5,158 nucleotides of DNA, taken from positions 1-5,158 of the forward strand of contig JANWKK010000134.1 in assembly GCA_025451425.1 (NCBI GenBank). Direction: 5' to 3'. The translations under genes were made by a program, and so were the position numbers. Shown here piece by piece: positions 1 through 5,158 of this stretch; positions within the stretch are counted from its first letter, which is position 1, and each line of letters starts with the position of its first letter. Below the pieces are notes generated by a model. That model did not search any database. It saw only the letters and a list, made by a program, of their open reading frames with translations, and was not told where the DNA came from. The DNA is from Gemmatimonadaceae bacterium. Its GTDB lineage: Bacteria > Gemmatimonadota > Gemmatimonadetes > Gemmatimonadales > Gemmatimonadaceae.

Positions 1-914
1 CGCCCTGGGTCGCCGATCATCTCGCCGTCGATGTTGAACGGCATCATCCCTGGCATCGTACCCATCGCGTCGCCGTTGAGCATGAACGTACGGGCGCGAT
101 GGGGAAGATCAGCCGCCCGGCCGGCACGAACTCTCACGTCATGGTAACGGCCATTGGCATAGACTCGTAGGTCGACGTCGTCGCCGGGACGGAGCCGAGT
201 GACTTCGCGCTGGAGGCGGCGCACTCGAACGCTCCCCATCATATCGTCGCCTGAGTCGTCACGCCCGACGCGAAGATCGACGCCATTGATCTCGGCGATG
301 CGATTGCCCTCCTCGATTCCGGCGCGCGCTGCCGGTCCGGAATCATCGACGAACATAACGAGGACGCCCAAACTGTCGCGCCGGCTGCCTGTCGAGCCGA
401 TGCCGAGGCCGAGTGTTGGCCGCTCGTCCATATCGGCGCGCGAAATCTGCCGACGACTATAGAGTGAGTCCGAATCCGCCACTCGAACGCGCACGGTGTG
501 CGTGGAGCCGCTGGAATAGATGCGAAGGTCGACTTCTTCACCCGGCCGCACCCGACTCAATTCACGCGTCAGACGCCGGGTCATCGCGCTGCTGATGTCG
601 AAGTCGCCGGCGTCCCCTGATGCCACACGGAGACTCACACCGTTGATCGAGGCGATTCGATCGCCTTCTTCGATGCCTGCTCGACCAGCAGGGCCCTGGG
701 ACGCGACCGACGTCACGAGGAGGCCGAGCGTGTCGCGTGCGCTGCTGGAGCCGGACGTGGTAAGCCCAAGCGCAGCTCGCGGCTGGTCGTCGTCGCCGCG
801 TAGGACCCCAGCTCGCGGCGTCGAATAGATGCGCGCGTTTTGCGCGAATGCTGGAAGAGCGAGACTGGAAGCCGCCAAGACCAGCGCCGGCGTCACCAAG
901 GAGTGGAGTCGCAT
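1..914 (-). CDS. Secreted tandem-PDZ-domain protein, partial (3' end outside window)
   Basis: The minus strand is open from an ATG at 914 to the window edge: 304 codons with no stop. Residues 1-24 form a signal peptide: a short basic start (MRLH), a hydrophobic core at about 6-21, and an AFA|Q cleavage site after A24, so the protein is probably periplasmic or envelope-located. A Ser/Asp/Arg-rich linker leads into PDZ1 (about 48-146) and PDZ2 (about 167-265). Each has a hydrophobic L-G-(L/V)-L-V strand, then G-P-A-x-R-A-G-I-E-E-G-(D/N)-R-I-A and I-N-G-V-x-L-R, the hallmark of bacterial PDZ domains. No trypsin-like protease domain precedes them, unlike HtrA/DegP, so this is not a standard protease start. 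A Met-rich segment (M278, M284, M287, M290, M291, M299) follows PDZ2. The start is supported by GAGG four bases upstream and by the signal peptide. PDZ domains usually bind protein C-termini; the ligand here is unknown. Whether a third domain follows cannot be seen. Confidence 0.88.
   Translation of the reverse strand, partial: MRLHSLVTPALVLAASSLALPAFAQNARIYSTPRAGVLRGDDDQPRAALGLTTSGSSSARDTLGLLVTSVASQGPAGRAGIEEGDRIASINGVSLRVASGDAGDFDISSAMTRRLTRELSRVRPGEEVDLRIYSSGSTHTVRVRVADSDSLYSRRQISRADMDERPTLGLGIGSTGSRRDSLGVLVMFVDDSGPAARAGIEEGNRIAEINGVDLRVGRDDSGDDMMGSVRVRRLQREVTRLRPGDDVDLRVYANGRYHDVRVRAGRAADLPHRARTFMLNGDAMGTMPGMMPFNIDGEMIGDPG
120..773 (-). repeat. In-frame two-copy PDZ repeat, 119-residue (357 bp) period
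   Basis: The two PDZ domains of the secreted protein align without any gap at an offset of exactly 119 residues. L49/L168, G80/G199, N91/N210, P124/P243 and V143/V262 all keep this offset. By hand count about 55 of 99 aligned residues (49-147 against 168-266) are identical. Copy 1 spans about 477-773 and copy 2 about 120-416, separated by a 20-residue linker. The ungapped register, including the variable loop between the NGV strand and the following helix, points to an internal duplication rather than two independently acquired domains. Confidence 0.85.
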
Positions 915-1025
915 ACGACCTCAGGTACGAAGTTTTGTGTTGCGTCCACCTGATCAGACACTCGGCTGGGCCGGCAGGGTTTCCCCGGGGGCAATTAGCT
1001 TGTTGTAGTGCGTTCCCTCAGGTCC
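915..1025. promoter_or_regulatory. Divergent intergenic promoter region
   Basis: This 111-base gap separates the head-to-head PDZ and iron-transporter genes and must hold the promoter of at least the PDZ gene. I cannot assign confident -35/-10 boxes. Visible elements are ACCTCAGGT (918-926), an 8-base perfect palindrome CTGATCAG (950-957) preceded by AC to give ACCTGATCAG, a perfect CCCCGGGG (983-990), and a second CCTCAGGT (1016-1023) two bases before the transporter ATG. The A/T-richer part at 991-1007 is the best candidate for promoter melting. No recognisable Fur, Irr or MntR box was found by eye. Confidence 0.5.
919..922 (-). promoter_or_regulatory. Ribosome binding site (GAGG) of the PDZ gene
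   Basis: On the minus strand GAGG(T) lies four bases before the ATG at 914. It is the only good Shine-Dalgarno match near this start and supports it. It sits inside the interrupted palindrome ACCTCAGGT (918-926). Confidence 0.55.
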
Positions 1026-2177
1026 ATGACTGTCCCCACCGCAGATACGAGCCAGCGCTCGTCGGCCACTCCAGACCTCGAAGCCTTCGAGCATCACTGG
1101 CAGGATGAGGCGGATGCAGCCTATCTCTACCGTCTGCTCTCCGAGGCGGAGCCCGATCCCAAGAAAAGGGACCTTTATCGCCGCCTAGCAGAGGTCGAGG
1201 ACCGTCATGTCCAGATCTGGTCGAAGCTGCTTGCCGACCATGGCCGGCGCGTTAGGCAATTTCGCCCAAGCGCACGGACGCGGCTTCTGGCGATGCTGGG
1301 ACGTGTCCTCGGACCTGGCTTCCTTCTGCCGATGCTCCTTGCTGAAGAGGGTCGCGAGGTCAGGGGCTACCTCGATATGCATCGCACGACGGGGCATGAT
1401 GTTGCGGGGCACGGCGAAGCGCTGACGCTCGCCCGGGAATCGGCCGAGCATGCGTCGACGCTCAGCGAGATCTCGGGGCGAAAAGGCGAGCCGTGGCATC
1501 GAACGGAATCAGGGGGCTTTCTTCGTAACGTCGTGTACGGTTTCAACGACGGCCTCACGGCCAACTTCGGATTGGTGGCTGGCGTGATCGGCGCATCGTC
1601 GGCACAGGCCCACCATACGGTCGTCGTCGCCGGCGTCGCCGGGCTAATCGCTGACGCACTGTCCATGGGCTCGAGCGGATACCTGGCAGCGAAGAGCGAG
1701 CAGGAGGTGTACGCGAACGAGATCGCGATGGAGCGCGACGAGATCGCGTTGATGCCCGAGGTCGAGCGCGACGAGCTCGCGATCATCTACGAGGCGAAGG
1801 GGATGAACCCGGAGAGTGCGCACGCACTCGCGACAGAAGTCATGGCAAACCCGCAGCGCATGCTGCATGAGCAAGTGCAGGAGGAGCTCGGAATCGGCGA
1901 GCCGCACATGTCACCGTTGCGGGAGGGATGGGTTACGGGCACGGCAACAGCGGTCGGCGCGTTCATTCCTGTTTTCTCATTTCTCCTGTGGAGCGGCACG
2001 ACGGCAATCGTGATCGCTTTCGTGTTATCGATGCTCTCACACTTTCTCGTCGGTGCGGCACGATCGATTTTCACCGGACGAGGGGTGTTTCGATCCGGCT
2101 TGGACATGTTCGTCGTCGGCCTTGGCGTCGCCGTGGTCGGCTATTTTGTCGGCGAATGGATCAGCGGCCTTGTCTAA
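1026..2177 (+). CDS. mbfA: Membrane-bound ferritin / VIT1-CCC1 iron transporter (MbfA type)
   Basis: This 383-residue fusion has a rubrerythrin/ferritin-like domain (about 17-150) followed by a VIT1/CCC1 transporter (about 163-383). Candidate diiron ligands are all present in rubrerythrin-like order: E28 (helix A), E58-x-x-H61 (helix B), E108-x-x-E111 (helix C) and E138-x-x-E141-H142 (helix D). The transporter half starts with the family signature Y-G-F-N-D-G-L (171-177). Five hydrophobic segments lie near 177-192, 198-220, 303-322, 325-345 and 359-382. Between TM2 and TM3 is a Glu-rich cytosolic region (225-287), which in plant VIT1 binds metal; D175 and M214 are plausible pore residues by analogy. 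Characterised MbfA proteins in Agrobacterium and Bradyrhizobium export iron and protect against iron and peroxide stress; the same role here is inferred from architecture. A GTG at 1008 would add six residues; I prefer ATG 1026 because AGG lies three bases upstream and nothing useful precedes the GTG. The gene is divergent from the PDZ gene and 83 bases upstream of the barrel gene. Confidence 0.9.
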   Translation: MTVPTADTSQRSSATPDLEAFEHHWQDEADAAYLYRLLSEAEPDPKKRDLYRRLAEVEDRHVQIWSKLLADHGRRVRQFRPSARTRLLAMLGRVLGPGFLLPMLLAEEGREVRGYLDMHRTTGHDVAGHGEALTLARESAEHASTLSEISGRKGEPWHRTESGGFLRNVVYGFNDGLTANFGLVAGVIGASSAQAHHTVVVAGVAGLIADALSMGSSGYLAAKSEQEVYANEIAMERDEIALMPEVERDELAIIYEAKGMNPESAHALATEVMANPQRMLHEQVQEELGIGEPHMSPLREGWVTGTATAVGAFIPVFSFLLWSGTTAIVIAFVLSMLSHFLVGAARSIFTGRGVFRSGLDMFVVGLGVAVVGYFVGEWISGLV

Positions 2178-2182
2178 GTAGT

Positions 2183-2208
2183 GGGGAGGCGCACTGACGT
2201 GTCTCCTC
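2183..2208 (+). terminator. Hairpin after the iron-transporter gene (weak terminator or leader structure)
   Basis: Six bases after the TAA, GGGGAGGCGC (2183-2192) can pair with GTGTCTCCTC (2199-2208) around a 6-base loop, ACTGAC. The 10-bp stem contains three G-U wobbles. No T-run follows, so it is not a classic intrinsic terminator. It may attenuate transcription, protect the 3' end, or belong to the leader of the next gene. Confidence 0.3.
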
Positions 2209-2245
2209 ATTAGGTTCCGTCGCGACAGATCTTGCATCGCTTCAT

Positions 2246-2260
2246 CCCTCCCCTCCCCTC
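2246..2260 (+). promoter_or_regulatory. Pyrimidine tract replacing a Shine-Dalgarno at the barrel-gene start
   Basis: The 15 bases directly before the ATG at 2261 are only C and T, made of two overlapping CCTCCCC copies (2247-2253 and 2252-2258). There is no purine-rich Shine-Dalgarno in the 20 bases upstream, so translation must start without one or depend on coupling or structure. Each CCTCCCC copy is exactly complementary to GGGGAGG at 2183-2189 in the same intergenic region. Confidence 0.4.
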
Positions 2261-2788
2261 ATGCGCAAGATTCAGATTCTCATTGCTGCTCTTGTGGTGA
2301 TTTCAAGTGCGCGTGTCGCCGTCGGACAGGCGGCAGCCGCGCAGACCATGCCCTTGCCAGTGCTCGGCATCGGTGGCGGCATCAGCATCCCCGCCGGTGG
2401 AATCGCGAAGAATCGCCAGCCGGGATTCAACATCGACGGCATGGCGGAGTTCCGCGTGCCGAGCGAGCCGCTGGGTCTTCGCGGCGAGGTACTCTATCAG
2501 TATTTCCCGCATGATAAGAATGCGCTCACGACCGATGCAAATACCTTCGCCTTTCTCGTCAATGTCGTGTACCACTCGCCGGGTTCGCTGGCGCATCCGT
2601 ATCTGATCGGCGGGATGGGGATCTATCACATCGCAGATCAGGGCAATAGCGCGGGCTTCAACGTCGGGACGGGCCTAACGATTCCGTTGAGCGGAGTCGG
2701 GGCGTACGCCGAAGCGCGGTTGCATTTCGCGCTGGCGCAGGGGCCGTCGTTCGTGACGATCCCGATAACGTTCGGGATTACCTTCTGA
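2261..2788 (+). CDS. Small outer-membrane beta-barrel protein
   Basis: This is a 175-residue secreted protein. The N-terminus MRKIQ plus a hydrophobic core (about 6-17) forms a signal peptide with likely cleavage after G22 (AVG|Q). The mature part is built of alternating hydrophobic/polar strands separated by short turns: about 33-43, 55-66, 72-83, 94-105, 111-124, 131-143, 145-160 and 164-175. That fits an eight-stranded barrel of the OMP beta-barrel superfamily. Gly-rich strands (GIGGGISIP, LIGGMGIYHI) and a C-terminal ...ITFGITF ending in Phe, the usual BAM-recognition end, support outer-membrane insertion. The length suits a complete small barrel. No enzymatic residues or TonB box are visible, and the ligand or function is unknown. 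The start is set by the signal peptide, although it has no Shine-Dalgarno. It lies downstream of the iron transporter on the same strand but with a hairpin between them, so co-transcription is uncertain. It converges on leuS. Confidence 0.85.
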   Translation: MRKIQILIAALVVISSARVAVGQAAAAQTMPLPVLGIGGGISIPAGGIAKNRQPGFNIDGMAEFRVPSEPLGLRGEVLYQYFPHDKNALTTDANTFAFLVNVVYHSPGSLAHPYLIGGMGIYHIADQGNSAGFNVGTGLTIPLSGVGAYAEARLHFALAQGPSFVTIPITFGITF

Positions 2789-2805
2789 GCTGGCAGACGC
2801 GGGAT

Positions 2806-2820
2806 GCGCGAGGCACGCGC
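2806..2820. terminator. Short GC hairpin between convergent genes
   Basis: GCGCG (2806-2810) and CGCGC (2816-2820) form a perfect 5-bp stem around the loop AGGCA. The right arm touches the last base of the leuS stop codon. It is the only hairpin I see in the 31-base gap between the barrel and leuS stops. With no T-run on either side, a bidirectional terminator role is only a guess. Confidence 0.25.
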
Positions 2821-5158
2821 TAAATACTGAGACTCAGGATTCGCCCGGGCTTGTACACGACCTTCTTTGGTGGCCCCGGAACGAACTTCGCAATTCCTGG
2901 ATCGGCGAGCGCCGCTGCCAAGGCGTCCTCTTGTCCCATGTCGGGCGCGAGACGAACCGTGCCGCGGAGCTTTCCGTTGACTTGAACCGCGATTGTGACG
3001 AACTCCTCGGCCGCGAGCGTTGGATCGAACGTCGGCCAGCCAGCGTCGAAGATGCTGCCGCGGCCGCCTAACCGTTCCCACAGCTCTTCCGCGATGTGGG
3101 GCGCGAAGGGCGCGACGAGTTGCACGAGCGGCATGGCTTCGTCCACGTGTGGCGTACGCTCCTTCGCACGCAGCACGTTCATGTACTCCATCATCGCTGC
3201 GATCGCGGTGTTGTACTGCAGGCGCGGTATGTCGTCGCCCACCTTGCGGATGGTTTGATGCAACTTGCGCATCACCGCCTCGTCAGGCTCGCCCTTGTGC
3301 CGAGCGTCTTGGGTGCTCGCCCACAGGCGGTCGAGGAATCGCCTAACGCCCGCGATGCTCTGATCGCGAAAGTCACCGCCTTCCTCGTACGGGCCGAGGA
3401 ACATGAGATAGGTGCGGAAGCTGTCCGCGCCCCAGCGCTCGATGTATTCGTCCGGATTCACTACGTTCCCGCGGCTCTTCGACATCTTCGCGCCCTCGCG
3501 GATGATCATCCCGTGAGCGCGGAATTTTGCGTAGGGCTCCTCGAACTCGAGATGTCCCGCGTCGTGCAACACCATCGTCACGAAGCGTGAATAGAGCAGG
3601 TGCAGCACCGCGTGCTCGTTGCCGCCGATGTACGAGTTCACTGGCAGCCATTTCTTCGTCATGCGCGAGTCGAACGGACGATCGGGGACGTCGCTGCTCG
3701 GATAACGCAGGAAATACCAGGCGCTATCGAGGAACGTATCCGATACATCGGTCTCCCGACGCGCCGGTCCGCCACATTGCGGGCAGGGTACGCGATACCA
3801 CGTTTCCACGCGCGCCAACGGCGAGATGCCCGAGTCGTCCGGACGGAAGTCGTCGACGTTAGGCAGCTCGACGGGCAGGTCGCTCTCCGGCACGGGCACG
3901 TGGCCGCACTTGTCGCAGTAGATGATCGGGATCGGCGGACCCCAGTATCGCTGACGCGACACGCACCAATCGTGTAGTCGGTAGTTCACGATCGGCTTTG
4001 CGTGGCCGTGCTCGGCCAGCCACGCGACGATCGCGTGCTTCGCATCTTCGACGGAGAACCCGTTGAACTGCCGCGAGTGCACCAGATGCGCGTTCTCGGT
4101 GTCCAGGTACGGCTCCTCGAGCGGCGGATGCTCGTCGCGGTTCTGCGAGTCGACGTGCGCGGCATGTGCCGTACGTGGCGCCACCACGCGCACGATTGGC
4201 AGCCCGAATACGTTAGCAAACTCGAAATCGCGCTCGTCGTGACCGGGCACGGCCATGATCGCGCCTGTGCCATACTCCATGAGCACGTAGTCGGCGATCC
4301 AGATCGGGATCGGATGGCCGGTCGCTGGGTTGATCGCGTACGCGCCCGTGAAGACTCCGGTCTTCTCTTTGCTCACCTTCCGCGTGACGATGTCCTGCTT
4401 CGCCGCGGTGATCCGATAAGCCTCTACCTCGGCACGCTGTTCGTCTGTCGTGAGTGCGTCGACGAGCGGATGCTCAGGTGCAAGCACGAGATACGTCGCG
4501 CCGAAGATCGTGTCGGGACGCGTCGTGAAGACTTTGATGTCGGTCGCCAGCGCATTCAGCTCGGCCGTCGTCGCCATCACGTTCAAGCCAACAGTCGCTG
4601 CGCCCGCCATCTCGAGCAAATCCTGAACGCGAAACACGATCTCGGCACCGTCTGAGCGGCCGATCCAGTTGCGTTGTGCGGTTGTCGTGCTCTCGGACCA
4701 GTCGATCCAGTCGAGATTCGCGAGCAAGCGCTCAGCATACTCCGTGATGCGGAAGAACCATTGCTCGAGAAAACGCTGCTCGACCTTCGTGCCGCACCGC
4801 TCGCATGCACCGGCGATAACCTGCTCGTTCGCGAGCACGGTTTTGTCCTTCGGACACCAGTTCACGGCCGCGCGCCCGCGGTACGCCAACTTGCGCTTAT
4901 AAAGCTCGAGAAAGATCCACTGCGTCCACTTGTAGTACGCCGGATCCGTCGTCGACAACTCGTGCCGCCAATCGATCATCAGGCCGGCGCTCTTCAGCTG
5001 CCGGCGGAAGTTGGCAATGTTGCGCGGGATCAGCTCCGCGGGATTGATGCCGACTTTGAGAGCGTAATTCTCAGAGTGAATACCGAACGCATCAAAGCCG
5101 ATCGGCTCGAAGACGGTGTGCCCTTGGAGCCGCTGGAATCGTCCATAGATGTCGTTGC
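2820..5158 (-). CDS. leuS: Leucyl-tRNA synthetase, partial (N-terminus outside window)
   Basis: This class I cytosolic enzyme attaches leucine to tRNA-Leu. The minus-strand frame is open from the right edge to a TAG at 2820-2822, giving 778 visible residues (numbered from the edge). About 50 N-terminal residues with the HIGH motif are missing. Visible in order: the core segment FDAFGIHSEN and NFRRQLKS; a first zinc site, C101 with C118-x-x-C121; the CP1 editing domain with the Thr-rich TTRPDTIFG (211-219) and YGTGAIM (295-301), followed by GHDERD whose D307 matches the conserved editing Asp; SRQRYWG; a second zinc ribbon C414/C417 with C458/C461; KMSKS (557-561, bases 3474-3488); an alpha-helical anticodon-binding region; and the bacterial C-terminal domain beginning QVNGKLRG. 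Proofreading therefore looks intact. The leucine-specific insertion that normally precedes KMSKS is essentially absent. An in-frame ATG at 4979 is internal, because 59 further codons upstream match LeuRS. The zinc Cys pattern and LeuRS-specific C-terminus exclude ValRS and IleRS. Confidence 0.97.
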   Translation of the reverse strand, partial: NDIYGRFQRLQGHTVFEPIGFDAFGIHSENYALKVGINPAELIPRNIANFRRQLKSAGLMIDWRHELSTTDPAYYKWTQWIFLELYKRKLAYRGRAAVNWCPKDKTVLANEQVIAGACERCGTKVEQRFLEQWFFRITEYAERLLANLDWIDWSESTTTAQRNWIGRSDGAEIVFRVQDLLEMAGAATVGLNVMATTAELNALATDIKVFTTRPDTIFGATYLVLAPEHPLVDALTTDEQRAEVEAYRITAAKQDIVTRKVSKEKTGVFTGAYAINPATGHPIPIWIADYVLMEYGTGAIMAVPGHDERDFEFANVFGLPIVRVVAPRTAHAAHVDSQNRDEHPPLEEPYLDTENAHLVHSRQFNGFSVEDAKHAIVAWLAEHGHAKPIVNYRLHDWCVSRQRYWGPPIPIIYCDKCGHVPVPESDLPVELPNVDDFRPDDSGISPLARVETWYRVPCPQCGGPARRETDVSDTFLDSAWYFLRYPSSDVPDRPFDSRMTKKWLPVNSYIGGNEHAVLHLLYSRFVTMVLHDAGHLEFEEPYAKFRAHGMIIREGAKMSKSRGNVVNPDEYIERWGADSFRTYLMFLGPYEEGGDFRDQSIAGVRRFLDRLWASTQDARHKGEPDEAVMRKLHQTIRKVGDDIPRLQYNTAIAAMMEYMNVLRAKERTPHVDEAMPLVQLVAPFAPHIAEELWERLGGRGSIFDAGWPTFDPTLAAEEFVTIAVQVNGKLRGTVRLAPDMGQEDALAAALADPGIAKFVPGPPKKVVYKPGRILSLSI

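Noticed and set aside
199..828. Plus-strand open frames at 199-462 and 520-828, and a minus-strand frame at 239-541
   Set aside because: They are shadows of the PDZ gene. The true minus frame gives a signal peptide and two clear PDZ domains across the same bases.
983..990. CCCCGGGG as a regulator binding site
   Set aside because: An 8-base palindrome of only G and C is easily found by chance in GC-rich DNA. It matches no operator I know and has no second copy.
1008..1010. GTG at 1008 as the start of the iron transporter
   Set aside because: Its nearest G-run (987-991) is about 16 bases away, too far for a Shine-Dalgarno, and it adds only six nonconserved residues. ATG 1026 has AGG close upstream. 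It is not fully excluded.
1367..1786. 139-codon minus-strand frame inside the iron transporter
   Set aside because: It is antisense to conserved VIT1 signature residues, is Ser/Pro/Ala-rich, and has no recognisable fold.
2246..2260. G-quadruplex on the minus strand opposite the pyrimidine tract
   Set aside because: Only three G-runs are present where four are needed, and no fourth lies nearby.
2638..3081. 147-codon minus-strand frame across the barrel/leuS junction
   Set aside because: It overlaps two well-supported genes in another frame, and its Arg/Ser-rich composition is typical of off-frame translation.
3096..3590. 164-codon open frame on the plus strand
   Set aside because: It is antisense to the KMSKS and anticodon-binding regions of leuS, has no signal peptide or motif, and is best explained as a shadow.
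4002..4655. 217-codon open frame on the plus strand
   Set aside because: It lies entirely antisense to the conserved CP1 editing region of leuS. It is rich in Arg/His and has no domain pattern; it is a GC-driven shadow frame.
4977..4979. ATG at 4979 as the leuS start
   Set aside because: The same frame stays open for 59 more codons to the window edge, and these encode conserved LeuRS core sequence (FDAFGIHSEN, NFRRQLKS). The ATG is internal.

Overview
The window looks like an ordinary chromosomal stretch of a GC-rich, Gram-negative (two-membrane) bacterium. The combination of a small Gly-rich outer-membrane beta-barrel protein, a secreted tandem-PDZ protein and a LeuRS of the 'FDAFGIHSEN' type suggests Gemmatimonadota or a similar soil phylum. 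That assignment is inferred from protein style, not from a marker search. I see no phage, IS, CRISPR, tRNA or rRNA signal.

Layout: (1) Bases 1-914, minus strand: the 5' part of a gene for a secreted protein with two PDZ domains that are exact-register copies of each other (119-residue period). It runs off the left edge. (2) Bases 915-1025: a divergent intergenic region with related CCTCAGGT-type words next to both start codons. (3) Bases 1026-2177, plus strand: an MbfA-type protein, a rubrerythrin/ferritin-like diiron domain fused to a VIT1/CCC1 iron transporter. (4) Bases 2178-2260: a leader with a hairpin and a CCTCCCC-repeat pyrimidine tract directly before the next start. (5) Bases 2261-2788, plus strand: a 175-residue outer-membrane beta-barrel protein. 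(6) Bases 2789-2819: a 31-base convergent gap. (7) Bases 2820-5158, minus strand: leuS, complete at its C-terminus but cut at the right edge before the HIGH motif.

Functionally these are mostly separate units. The membrane ferritin/iron transporter probably limits free cytosolic Fe(II), the barrel and PDZ proteins are envelope components, and leuS is housekeeping. The divergent arrangement of the PDZ gene and the iron transporter could mean shared control.

The most interesting observations are three. The octamer CGTTAGGC/GCCTAACG recurs inside three different genes and is often built from codons that should be rare in a GC-rich genome. The LeuRS has essentially no leucine-specific insertion before KMSKS. 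The words flanking the divergent promoter region resemble each other. I did not find convincing evidence of a wholly new multi-gene system.
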